Positions 23,695 through 34,982 are shown, numbered from the stretch's first letter. The stretch is DNA of 64,000 nucleotides from Knoxdaviesia capensis (GCA_001510575.1 LNGK01000011.1:310001-374000); one strand, 5' to 3'. The notes: generated by a model from the sequence alone, not told the origin. Translations and numbers: made by a program.

Positions 23695-26600
23695 TGTGAA
23701 CTGTGGCGGAGATGATATGATGGAAGAAAGAGGAGGGTGTGAGAGAGAACCAAGAAGGCCAAGACAGGTGAAGAGAAAGGAAGGAAAGTATTTGGGCCCG
23801 ACCGCCCACAAGAATTTATATCGGGTAACAGAACGAAAGTGCTAAGGAGTGCCAATATGCCTATACAGCTGTGTTAAAGCGGTGGTAAGTATCAAGGCCA
23901 TTGTCGATTACAAAGTCAAGGTGCTATCAGTGTGACGATCTAGAAATGGACAGGAAGTGTCACTTTAAAGCAGGGCTCCAACTACTGATGTGAGTGAATT
24001 GGAGTTGAAGCTTGGAGTGGTGATGGTAGGGTTGGAAGATTCGTTTGGTTTACGGAGGAAGATGGAGATATAACGGAGACGAGATGAAATGGCCGTGGAA
24101 AGAGCCGGTTTGAAGATAAAGATAGGATAGTGGAGGGAAAGTGTATTGAGAGAAATGAATCTAGTACAAGATACATGGGATGAACATCAGGAAAAAAGGT
24201 ACTTACAGAATTGAAGGTAATGGCAGCCAAAAAAATAGCCGTGATAATGGCGATATCTGGGGAGACGACAGGATGCAGGCAAAGTCAGGGCGGAAGCACA
24301 GGGAAAAAGGAAGAGAAATTGGTAAGAGATCTAACTTTTTTGGTCTCTGCACGGGAACTTGCAGTTTAGAAAAAGTCACTTTTGGGCGGCCCTTGTTTGA
24401 GTCAGCAAACGCACTTGGACAGCTGTCAGACTCGCCTGCAGCTGCTGACAGCTGGGGAGGACATCTCCCGACAAAATATCCAGCAAACACACAGGCGAGA
24501 AATAGTGCGTTGCTGCCTGGCGAGCCCCCACTTTTCCATTCACCCAGAGCGCTGTGCACGTGACTTCGTGAGCGTTTCGCTGCAGTCCCGGAATGGGGCC
24601 CCCGCGTGATATCTCCAAAGTGCAACGCGTCAAGTGCCAGTGGTGCGTTTCACGAACTCCTCAATAATGCGGCTTTACGAGGTGCAAGAGCTGACACCGG
24701 ATCCTCTCTTGCAGCAGAATCATCTGTCGATCTCCAGACGTGGGTTGTCAGGACGGTGGGATGTTTGACCGACGATGGATTGTGCTGTTGGCCGGTTCAT
24801 GCTTTTGAGAGTGTCTCTTTTTTGCTTCATTTCCCCCTCTTCATTTTCTGCAGTAACCAGAGAGATACTCGAAGTTGGCAAGTAAGGGAAGGCATTATTC
24901 AGCATTCAGATAGACAGACAGAGTAAGGGCTCGATAGATAACAACTGAGCGTCTCAGGAGCGGTGTATGGATGTGCTCGGAGACCATGATACGGAGCCCG
25001 GAGCGGAGATGCCCCCCCACGTCTGCAAGTCCAAAGAAGCTGCAAGAGAGCGGTTAGCCGCTGTTACATATAGAGAAAATTTTCACATTGGAAGGGCACC
25101 AGCAAACGAACTTGGCCGGTGGTTCTAGACGTCAGCCGTCACCGCTGGTTATAAGAAACAGCCGCTTCCTGCACTTCTTCCTTTTCAGTCTTCGTCCTTT
25201 CTCGTCCTTTCGCCTCTGGTTTTGCTTGACATTTTGCTCTCGTTTTCTCCAACTGGCCCAATAAGACTCCAAAGGTCTCCTTTCCTTGCCGGCTCTCTCT
25301 GTCTTTCTGTCCTTTGCATCCAGTCGTCGATACCTTTCCTATAGAAAGTTGCTGACGATTAACAATTACATCACTTTACAAACCCTCTCCTCGCCCGCCC
25401 GCCGTTATAAGATCGACATTGGCTGGGCTTTCACCACCGGGGAATTTTTTTTCCTGTATTGGGCAAACGCTCTACAGATTCCCAAATCCTTTTGAGCCCG
25501 TACTTTTTCTCTTTGATTGAGCAGAAATACTCCATCCCTAGCAACTGGCAATTATCCCAACTGTCAATCTGCCAATTGGTGCATTACCTTCTCTTTCGGC
25601 CCAGCCTGGGTCGAGATCGCATGGGGATTAGCAACAGAGTCCCATTGAAATCCTTCTCCCACATATCCAAGAAGTCTGAACTAGTCACTATCGCCAGAAT
25701 CCTCTCGCCGGCTACAATTCCAACATCTTCAACCAACGAGCTTTTTGGTGAGCACCACTTCATCTAGCTTAGTCACCGGGCCCGGGCGTCTTGTTTCCGT
25801 TATCTCCTTTGCAGCTTCTCAATTGGGAACTTTTGGGTCTCCTGCCCCACTTGTGTACCGCCTGATGTTGGCCCTCCTCATTTCCCTTGGTATGTTAGTA
25901 ACTTTGCTGTCTTGGGTGCTGATATGCTAACAGGTAATTTTGTGTTTTCGTAGGAATGCTGTGCCGTTTTGCAGTATAAAAACCGAAGCTTCGCCCTGCC
26001 TTCCGCACATCTTTTCGAGTCTGAAACTTCTTCCTTTTCTTCTTCTTTCTTTTCCACTTAGGATCTCGTTCTCCCATCATCTGTTGCAAAAAGAAGAGTT
26101 GAACTCGGGTTCTCTCATGATTTTATACTTAAGTCTATCCAATTGGAAGCAGAAGTATAGACACACTCATCTCACTCTCGCACTGTTGTTGCTTTCACTA
26201 AGGTGACAATACTCTCTTGCGTGCGAATCTCCACCTGTGTTGACTTGTGGTTGAAGAGAAAGAAAAAAAAAAAGTAAAAAGCAATTGAACAGATTGATGA
26301 AGAGCAGAGGAATTTTTGATCGATTATAACTCTCTTCTGAGTTGATCAAAGTCTGAAGCAAAAGTGAAGTTCCGTCGCGAAAATCCGTCGTGCACAGAAA
26401 GGCTAGGTATTGGTGTGAAAATTCACAACGTCACATCCACTCGCGAGTTTCCTTGGTCTCAGTCTTGGAGCCTGCAAACATCGCGATACCATAGGTTTCC
26501 CGCTCTCTCTACACTCTCATCCCCGTGCTTCTATTCGAGCTGGCCTTCATCCGCTTGAATTAAGTATATGCCCCTTCCACCTCTGGACTTTTGTTACTCT

Positions 26601-27158
26601 CTGGGCTCGTTTCTCGCTTGTTCTGGCCTTCACCGAACGACGTGAAATCGTTACCATTCGGTGTCGTCGTTGTTTTCCCCTTCGCGACATCTGGTAAAGT
26701 ATAACAGCTGTGCCATTTTGCTTTCTTTTTCGTGCTCTTCTCTCGCTGGTCTTCATCCCGAGTCCTGTGAGTCTGCACTAAATCGCATTTCCGAAAAGAT
26801 TTCGAATCTCTTCGAGAACCCCATTTCTTTGGCCTGGAGACTGCATTCTTGCGAGAAGCTCTCTTAGTTTCCATATTCCACATTGGTGAAGATTCAGTTC
26901 CTTGAAGAGTGAATCTAGACACCGTTCATCTTGTGAACACCCACCCCCTTGGCGTTAGGTTCTGCTGTTCAGTGCAGAGCACTTGCAGAATCGCGTGGTT
27001 CAGTATTCCTTCAACGTCATCCTGGCTCTTCTCTCTTGCATGCATCCGTCCATCCATCTCTGTGACATCATCTCACAACTTCAATCACTTGTGTCTACCT
27101 TGATACATCAAGACAATTCATCATACAGTCTTGACAACATCTCTGTCCAACAGACATC
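23695..27158. promoter_or_regulatory. Long divergent region with a ~2-kb leader
   Basis: About 3.5 kb between two divergent Myb-like genes. A TATA-like TTATAAGA lies at 25149-25156. Downstream to 27158 the plus strand is CT-rich with many short upstream ATG frames, as in long leaders of fungal regulators. A perfect inverted repeat lies at 24420-24454. No coding gene is supported. Confidence 0.5.
24420..24454. repeat. 10-bp perfect inverted repeat
   Basis: CAGCTGTCAG at 24420-24429 and CTGACAGCTG at 24445-24454 are exact reverse complements around a 15-base spacer. It lies in the shared upstream region of two Myb-like regulator genes and could be a protein-binding palindrome. Confidence 0.85.
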
Positions 27159-28301
27159 ATGGCTAGCAACGATACACAGATGACGCGGTTCCTCTTCGCT
27201 ATACTAAAGCAGAAATGCTTGAAGGACGTAAGTGTGGTGAACGGGTGCAACCCAGCAAGATGCTGTGGACACAAATATTCTCATGTTCTCTATTCGTCCT
27301 CAGTTCTCATTTCTGGAGTTTGACGGAGCTCCTTTCTGTGAGTTGAGATTTGTTAGCACTTAGACCCTGAGTTGCTGACTAGCGCAATCTTTTTTCTTTC
27401 CTTCCTTCTCCTCATGCAGATTGACTGGAATGAGGTCGCCAAGGACCCTATCCTGTCTCAACCTATCACGAACGGCCATGCCGCCAGAATGCGCTACTCG
27501 CGCTTCCGCGCCGCCATGCTAGGCATCGAGCCTCAGAAGCGGGGCTCCAAGCCAATCGGCGTTCCCTCTAAACCCTCCAGGTCGTCTCCGAGTGCCTCAC
27601 GAGCCAGATCTACCGGTGCTGAGGGCTCGCGGTCTTCGTCAGCAGCTGCGCCATCAAAGAAGGAGGAGGAGTCTGAGGCCAAGATCAAGGTCAAGGCCGA
27701 GCCGATGGAAGGCGTGATGTTGGACATGGACACATCGTTCTTGAATCTTGACGGTGTCAACCCTCTGGGGTCGTCCGAACTGGAAGATGATGCCTCGTTG
27801 GCGTCGTCATTCCTGACATACACATCATCGTCATCGTGCGAGTCTCCCATCCTGTCTACCGCTGGTGACGTGCCCGGAGGGGCTATGCCGACTCCGGTTG
27901 AGGGCGTCCTCTTCAACGCTGGTGTTCACAGCCCGGCACTTGCAGGATCAGTCAGCCCGGCTAGCGAGGCACTGCACTCGTTCTCCATTAGCACTGACGG
28001 TGACGCCGCGTCACGCCAGGCGGCGTCGGCACGGGCGCTGGAGCTGCAGTCCGAACTGTCGGACTTGGCGCGCGAGACTCAGACATGGCCGTACAACCCG
28101 CTGTACGCGTCGTTCTACGTCGACCCCACCAGCCAGTTTGATCTCGACCCGCTAGTGCTGCCCCATGCCGGGTCGGTCCCGGTGCAGGTTCCGTCGGTGG
28201 AGGCGATTGCTGAGTTTATGAGTCAGCATGCACATGAGTTTGATATGGCGTTGTTTGGGGATGTGGAGGGTAATAAGGTGGAACAGCGGTGGGAGATGTG
28301 A
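27159..28301 (+). CDS. Myb-like DNA-binding regulator (HAARMRYSRF family)
   Basis: Two exons: 27159-27227 and 27420-28301, giving 316 aa. The 192-bp intron has GTAAGT and CATGCAG and joins in phase: KQKCLKD then IDWNEVAKD. The N-terminal 60 residues are the small fungal Myb-like domain: MTRFLFAILKQKCLKD, IDWNEVAKDPILSQP, NGHAARMRYSRFRAAMLG. The rest is disordered: a Ser/Lys-rich stretch with KAEPMEGV (sumoylation-like), an acidic LEDDASLASSF stretch, and a C-terminal segment with WPYNPLYASFYVDP. It is likely a nuclear regulator with a possible acidic activation region; this is inference. It is divergent from another Myb-like gene and has a long, ATG-rich leader that may control translation. 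An extra mini-exon inside the intron (near 27304-27337) would break the frame. Confidence 0.85.
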
Positions 28302-28919
28302 TTTCCTGAAAGTCTTTTGTTACTTTTTTGTGTGGGCCTGGGATCTCTGTTTTTTTTTCTTTTTTCTTTTCTGTATTGATGGCTTCTTCCTGTATTTTTT
28401 TGTACTGTGCGGCTTGTTTTTTGGGCATTGGGATATATATCTCTTGGATGACTGTTCCGCTTTTCTACAACCAGATCGTTCAATGTGCGATGATTCCGAA
28501 ACTTTGGGATTCAATCTTTTATCCTGCCTTGTGAGACACGCCGGGTGGATGGTGTTCAGGGCGAGTATTTTGCCTGTGAAGCAACTTGTTATACTGGTGG
28601 ATGTTGGGTCGTGGTCGTCCGCTTGTGACGGTGCTCGTTCCGTGTTTGAACTTCGTGATCGTGCCTGTAAGAGGCATTTTCTTCTTTCTGTACCAACCCA
28701 ATATCATTGCGTATGTACTTGTGTGCCTATTGTGCTTTGTAGTCTCCCTTCTTCCTTCTCCCTTCTCAGGTTCGAAATCAGAGCATCTACTGAGGCGAGA
28801 GAAGAGTTTGTCTCACCGGTTCTTCGCCCATACCAGGAAGACTCTGCAACTGATCCGCCTAGGATCACTCTAGACAATCCAGCCGACGTCACGGCAATGG
28901 GGGGGGAAAGGGGTAGCTC
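28302..28919. other. 3' flank of the Myb-like regulator
   Basis: T-rich sequence with short T runs consistent with a 3' UTR, then unique sequence up to the tandem duplication. No gene is seen. Confidence 0.5.
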
Positions 28920-29036
28920 CTTTAATGTCCATGGGAAGGGAGTTTCCCCCTATTCGGGTAATCATAAAAATAGAAGGCGCATATAAGGAATAACTTGAGC
29001 ATGGAGCAACTGAGAAGGGGTTACAAAAAGAAGAAG

Positions 29037-29160
29037 AAAAAAAGAATAGTGGACACGGGAACAGCTGTCACGGCGGAAGTCGATGAGGCGGTTTACATGA
29101 GACACGGGTCGTGTAGCTCAAAGGCTCCTGTTCTTCAGCTTAACCACTCGGCCATTGCTT
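29037..29160 (-). ncRNA. tRNA-like (A box) element, copy 1
   Basis: On the minus strand, TGGCCGAGTGGTTA (plus 29141-29154) matches the A box and D arm of Ser/Leu tRNAs. A run of seven T closes the segment at 29043-29037, a typical RNA polymerase III terminator. I cannot find a matching B box (GGTTCGAATCC type) or an acceptor stem, so this is not an intact tRNA. It may be a tRNA-derived SINE head, a decayed tRNA, or chance. Confidence 0.3.
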
Positions 29161-29431
29161 GTCCGAAAGGTGTACACATAACCGGGATATATAAAGTAAA
29201 CACACGTGGGCCAGGAGATATCGCAGAGGGAAGCAGCGATGGCGAAGGGAAGGAGCGATGGGGTGATAGGGAACGGAAGGCGCGATCGGTCGTGTGGTAG
29301 CTCCTTCCACCCTATCCAAGATAGTACGTACTATGCGATATAATGGTTTCCCCTCCCCTATTCGCGATGGTAAAAAATACAGGGACTATCTTAAGGTTAA
29401 TCAGAACATGAAGTAACTGAAAAGGAACAAG

Positions 29432-29555
29432 AAAAAAAAGAAATAATGGACACGGGAATAGCTGTCACGGCGGAATTGATGAGGCGGTTTACATGAGACA
29501 CGGGTCGTGTAGCTCAAAGGCTCCTGTTCACCAACAACCACTCGGCCATTGCTTA
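29432..29555 (-). ncRNA. tRNA-like (A box) element, copy 2
   Basis: A duplicate of the preceding element: TGGCCGAGTGGTT on the minus strand (plus 29536-29548), and eight T at 29439-29432. Both the A-box word and the T run survive in both copies while intervening bases differ, which is weak support for function. No B box was found. Confidence 0.3.
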
Positions 29556-29670
29556 TCCGAAAGACACACATACAACGGGGATATATGAAGTATACACACG
29601 CACGCGGCGGTATCGTAGAGGGAAGGAGCGATAGCCAACGGCCCCTTCCCATATTTTTCGAGATGGTTGT

Positions 29671-30867
29671 AGACTGCACATTTAGGGTTATCCCCCTAAG
29701 TGGTGATGTTGAGAAAATAAATGGGCTGGTGACTTGCAGAATTGCTTTCCCATGAGAAAACTTTTAACGCAGTGCGAGTGCTGGCTGCGCCCATCCAACA
29801 AGGCCAACGCCAACACTCTTCGCTACTGCTGATGCTGAGACGCCGGAGAGCCTCCAGGGTCCTCGGGACGGGAGTAACGACGACAAGGGCTGGGGAACAC
29901 CGCCAGTGTCTCATCGCAAGAGCGGGCTGGAGACCGGCCTGGTCTTCACGATCCGCGCTGATGGTGCAACGCGAGCTGCTGGGTCTGCAGTGGAACCACT
30001 GCGCGTCAGGCGGCTATGGCGCGTGCGGCACCTCGGGATAGCTACGATCAATGTGGTGATGGAAAGTGGTTCCATGTGGACCGGGCAAGGCAGGGTGAGT
30101 CTATCAGTGGGACTTGGACAATACTCAGGAGGAAGAGGAGAGAGTTGGGTGCACTGTCCCCATGGACAGGGGAATTCTTGTGTTACACTACCGGTGCTAT
30201 CCAAGGGCCAAGATGGCAGGAAGAAGGAGGTTAGATGAGACTATATGACGATGAGTGTTGGAGAGCTCAACCAGGCCTATCGTTACTTCTTTCTGACTTC
30301 TTTTCTATTCACACCAGTGTAAAACTATACCGAGAGCACATACAAGTTCATCTACCACATCCAGCCTCTGTCAGGGGTAAGATTATCGAGAGCACGAAGA
30401 TATCCATCTATAGCGTGCAGCAACCTGAGAGGGCACTCTCTCCATACGGGACGTTCGTATCTCTTTGTTCAACTGGTGATAGTTCACCCACATTCAGATT
30501 CCTTCATTTGTTCTATTCATGGCATCGTAATGAAAGATGCCTATCCTCAAAAGTATACCTGCACACTTTTCTGCCTTTCTTCTTCGCCAAAATCTCTCCC
30601 TGTAATCACACAAACTTTTCCACCCCGCACCAACAAGCAAAGGCGGCCCATATGATCTCTCTCCACACCCACAGATCTCAAGATTGCTCACATAGCACAG
30701 AAGAACTTCAGCTTGAGGTAAGTATTGAAGCATATTTTCGATTATCATTTGAACCAGGACTAATTGTGACAATACGGCTCCACACAGAAAATGAATTGCT
30801 CTTCAACTGACGAAACGAACAGCCATGGACGGCATCTTGCTGAAGGCGGACGGGCGGTCAGAGAATG
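29671..30867. other. Accessory sequence without recognised gene
   Basis: About 1.2 kb. The part at 29750-30110 is more GC-rich and contains a GCAGTGGAACCACTGC hairpin near 29989; the part at 30235-30810 is AT-richer. Short open frames exist but show no domain or splice support. Confidence 0.45.
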
Positions 30868-33380
30868 TTCCATCCCAACAGGTCATTGACACCGTTTCCG
30901 GCGTCGTGTTGGGATGGAAGCGGGCAATAGAGCGCAGCCGAGCAGCGTGCACCACGGCCTTCGATGCGGTGGATGCGGTAGTGGTTCGTCTTGAGCACCT
31001 CGTTCGGGTAGAAACCCTTGTCGTACCGGTGCACCGTGCACGGTCTGCTCCGGTTCAAGGCACTCGCACACGCTGATCCATTGGACACCACTAGCATCCT
31101 GCTAGAGCCGGAAGAGCTCGACTGCGGCCTCGAAAACTGCACTTCCGCTCTTGTTGATGTTCTCGGATGGCGAACCGTCGCGGCAGACCGGCCGGAAGCC
31201 CCTTTACAGGGGCCCCCGGCGGGCGCGACCATGACTTTGCCCAGCGGTACCTGGCCGGGCCGGTCAGGCACTGGCTCATCCGCATCTACGAAAGAATTCG
31301 AAGCGGGATGGCAACCAGTCCCTCTGAGCCTCCACACGGCCCGTCGAGTCTCCATACTGGAGACCCGACGACCGGTGGCCAGGAGCCGCTCTGATGCGGC
31401 TCAACAACCCCCCCAGAAGGGGGGGCTCTGCCATAAAGCCTGTCTGTGCGGTAGACTCCATTTGGAGCCTACCTGGGAGCCAGAAGGAACGCATTCCCCA
31501 TCTCGGTATTGGCATCTTTCTCCACGGTCGCAATCCCTGTTAGACGGGTGTGTTTCCACACTCGGGCGACTCGAGCTGCTTCCAGACCCCCTGAGCCTCC
31601 ACACGGCCCGTCGGGTCTCCAGTATGGAGACTCGACGGCCGGGGGCCAGGAACCGCTCTAAGCGGCTCCATCACCCCCCCTGTGGGGGGGTGATCAGCTG
31701 AGAGTGTCCTGTTGGTGTAGGCTCCATTAGGAGTCTACCGGGGAACCAGCAGTCGAATGTCGCCAAACTCGGTGGCCGCTGAGCGGCCGCAATCCCTGTC
31801 AGACTTGTGTGGCTTGCTACACAAGTCCAGGGGCGACGACGGCCGGTGTTCGCTCGGAGCCACTTTCTGCATGTCACCGCCCTGGCTAGCAATAGTCAAG
31901 GTGGTGCTGCCGGAGTCTCATCGGGGCAGACCGCCATCCTCTTCAAAGTGGTCACATAGAGGCCCCGGGCCACGAGAGGCGGAAACGGACCGATGTCTCT
32001 CGCCCCGAGAGTGAGTGCCCACGGGCCGGGGCTGGTGCTCCTTGATCAGAGCATCGGTCCTGGCCCGTCGTGAGCGCCGGACTTGAACGCCGATGGGAGC
32101 GAAAGCGTGCGGGCATGGACATCCACAGGCCTCGCTGTCCAGGAAGCCCTCCCTTCTACGCCTAAGGGATGGCCCCGCCTTCCGGTGGGGACAATGGCCA
32201 TTAGGGGGTTGTGAACCACAACGAGTTTTACCGGACCTGGACGAAACCGCCAGGCCCGACCCGATGAATCTCCTGAAGAGAGCGTTTATGCGCAGCTTTG
32301 TACTCCCAGGTTGCTGGTTCGAGAGGCCTGTCGTACCCACGGCAAGCCGGCACGGTGTAACTGCCCAGAGGAGGGCCAATGCAGTCCGAGGGTAGCTGAC
32401 TGACCGACAGCATCAGGCCAACAAGGTTTAGAAGAGCCGCTACCGTCCAAACAGCGAGCGCCAAATCTCTCTGATATCGGGTTCGGCAGAAATCGTGCGG
32501 CCGAGGATCACGGCGGGGAGCGGTCCAGGCTTGGAACACTATAACAACAATTAGTATTGGCCCACACTCAAACAAGAGAAGGAATATCAGGAGTTGAACG
32601 AAAACTTACATAGCTCAAGTTTGCCCGATCGGCAGCCCAAGGAACCGGACGGATCCCGACCTGGTCGACAGCTGGAATTGACTGTGCGCCAAAAGCCCCC
32701 CACCGAGGTGGAGGTTGCACACAGCCAATTCCACCGAGGACGACGGTCTCGAGGTGGCCAATCTGCCAGCTCACCTATTCCCCCAGCGATAGGGAGGTGA
32801 CACTGCTTGCCATCGTGGCTAACAGTGCCCCCAGGCTTACAGTTGCTGCCCCTCGCCGAAACAAGACTCAAATGGAGGGCATTTCTGCCCTCAGTTCTCC
32901 AGGGCGGCTGCTGGTGGCTGAATCTCTGCCACTGCGGGGCCGGCGTCGGACACCCCGGCAAACCTCGTGGTTCTGGCTGAACTGCTTGCAGGGCAGTCGA
33001 TCACCTCGGAGCCGGGCAAAGCCCAGGCATGCCGGCGGTCTCGAACTGCCCTGCAAGCCGTCCGCACTGGAAGCAGGAGGGAAGCCGGGGCGGAGCCACA
33101 ACCCCAATGTCAGAGTACCAGCTAGAGCACTGGGGGGCTCACTCTCCCCCTGTCACCCGGGTGCCATACAAAGATCCATTGGACTCATCCGCAACGGCAC
33201 ACCGGGGAGCAAGCCCCCACTAGCTCCCCGGCCAGGCTCAGTCAACGCGGCCGCCGGACTTTCCGAGCCCACATGGCCACCCTCGGGTTTGTGTATCTCC
33301 GGTCAGCACATCAACCAACCTACCCCCAGATGATGCCACCTGAATATCAGGCGGCACACCGGGGGGCAAGTCAATCGAAA
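30868..33380. repeat. GC-rich hairpin array
   Basis: A non-coding block distinctly richer in GC than its flanks and packed with inverted repeats. Examples I verified base by base: 30868-30880 with 30907-30919 (13 bp), 31343-31369, 31383-31402, 31408-31425, 31450-31473, 31610-31636, 31670-31694, 31717-31739, 31774-31788, 31803-31826, 32673-32733, 32875-32892, 32985-32997 with 33045-33057 (13 bp), and 33202-33231. Loops are short (1-5 bases) in many. Open frames crossing it are not conserved in phase between the two internal repeat units, so it is not a coding region. The element type is unknown. It may be a foldback-type mobile element, a structured RNA locus, or a mosaic of small palindromic insertions. 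Confidence 0.8.
31321..31854. repeat. Two tandem ~267-bp units with matching hairpins
   Basis: Unit A (about 31321-31587) and unit B (about 31588-31854) begin alike: CTGAGCCTCCACACGGCCCG at 31324 and 31591. Each carries, in the same order, a GTCG...CGAC hairpin, a CCGCT...AGCGG or GAGCCGC...GCGGCTC hairpin, a C-run/G-run hairpin, a GTAG...CTAC hairpin, the word GCAATCCCTGT, and a GTGTG-type hairpin. The first hairpin of B (31610-31636) is the exact reverse complement of that of A (31343-31369). Sequence outside the stems has diverged more than pairing within them. Confidence 0.85.
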
Positions 33381-34288
33381 GGCTGCCATTTGGTCTCATG
33401 GATGACTCCGTGAATTTAGCAGTATATGTTAGTCCAATACACCCAAGATAACCAAACAGACACTTATGTTATAGCATGGAAATGGGTTCAAACTCACGGT
33501 GAAATCGGCAGTCACTTAGAGATAGAGCAGGCTTGGACTTAACAGTTTGAACAAGGAAGCCCCAAGCACAGACGGTTCTATTTATTCTAGTTAGTTTATC
33601 ACATGCCAGTCGAAGCATTTAATAAGCAGGGGTCATGGATGCTTTGGGTGCTGTTTGGACTTACTTAGCTCTTAGTAGCTGATTTCCGTTATATAGAGAT
33701 CGATGGCTAGAGAGGGTGATATATCCTGCTTTGACGTGGGATATATCAGAGAGAAGATAAAAAGGCGATGATAAAGAGCTGGTAGTAAAAGCAGTATCAT
33801 TGTAGTGGTGATATGGCGTGAAGGTGGTTGTTCGTTGTTGGTGGTTAGTGGTTGGATGTTAAGATAATGAAGTGGAAGAAGAGTCAGAGAAGACGAAGGG
33901 TGAAGGAGGAAGAAAGAAAAAAAGGAAACGCAAAAATGGAGGAGGAGAGGGGTATTTATAGCAAAATACGATCAGTGGGAGGGAAAACAATCAGTCGGAA
34001 AAACCACGGGCCATCATTATCTTTAATTACTATCACGAGATTACTGCAGCCTTGTCACCGCCTCCAAGGACAGTATTTACGTGTTAGTGGAGGTACCTAT
34101 TCTGATTTTTTTCCCGGGCGTGCTGTATATACAAAGGGGCTTGTATCATCCTATCTGAGTGACTTGACCTGGATGTTGTTTTTCTTTCCTTCTCTCAGTG
34201 TTTATGGACGGCAGTATTTTCCACTCCGCTCAAGTCTTGTGCGGCGGTGATGTTTATGCTGTGAGTCACTTATCCAAAACTGTGTGCC
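33381..34288. other. AT-richer flank between hairpin array and subtilase
   Basis: About 900 bp at the 3' side of the subtilase gene. Several purine-rich segments and TATATC words occur; no gene or repeat was recognised. Confidence 0.5.
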
Positions 34289-34949
34289 CTAATTCTTCGG
34301 GAGAACCGTGAACTTGGGGAAATCGAAGATCTGCCAGTTATCGTTGACGGTACGGTCACCCATCGGGAGAAGCGTAGCAAACCGCATCCTGGAGGTGAGC
34401 ACAGAAACTGTTAGTGACTCTCGGTGTGCAAGGTGACACTCAGTCATTCGCACAGGGGCAGCACTCACCGGTACTCGCCCGGCTGCAGCATCGAGCCGTT
34501 CACAAGTCCACCGATCCACCACAGGTCGTAGTTGACGTTGTACTCGGCCCACAGCGACCGCGTCCAGTAGGTAAACGGCATGTCGTAGTAGTACGGCTCC
34601 AGCAACGGCAGGTCCTCCGGCTGGATGTATATGCCGAGGGCAGGCAGGATGCGGGCCGAGCCGACGTAGCCGTCTACACCCACTACCGGCGGGTACGACC
34701 ACTTGCGGGTGTTCCATTTGTCGGCTTCGTAGATCTGGTCGAGACACAAGATTGCGTTAGTGGGGATGTGAATAGGGGCTGTGAATAGGGGCTGATTTTT
34801 AGGGTCTAGGGTTAGGTGGTTTTGACTCACGTCCCAGCGGATTTCCGCGCTACCGAACTTGAAATAGCAGCTCATGCGGGGGAAATCGTGGGCTTCCATG
34901 AGATTGAAAGTCCATCTAGCCATAAGCAATCGTTAGTAATGACACACAA

Positions 34950-34982
<33 letters not shown>

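Larger units (their letters stand above)
28942..29670. repeat. Diverged tandem duplication of about 400 bp
   Basis: Two copies, about 28942-29300 and 29346-29670, offset by about 400 bp. Shared landmarks in order: GTTTCCCC near 28942 and 29346, GGACACGGGAA, GGCGGTTTACATGAGACACG, CACTCGGCCATTGCTT, a GGGATATAT motif, and GAGGGAAG. Copies differ by scattered substitutions and small indels. Each contains one tRNA-like segment read on the minus strand. No flanking target-site duplication was recognised. Confidence 0.8.

Noticed and set aside
27304..27337. Mini-exon inside the intron of the third Myb-like gene
   Set aside because: 34 bases would shift the frame and create an early stop; the single 192-bp intron joins the Myb domain in phase.
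31018..31701. 227-residue frame through the hairpin array
   Set aside because: Its repeated peptide (SLHTARRVS...METRRP) only reflects the tandem hairpin units; no domain, and the array has inverted arms incompatible with a conserved protein.
30868..33380. Hairpin array as rDNA, a mitochondrial insertion or a hammerhead ribozyme
   Set aside because: No 18S, 28S or 5S core sequence, no AT-rich mitochondrial genes, and no CTGATGA...GAAA hammerhead core were seen.
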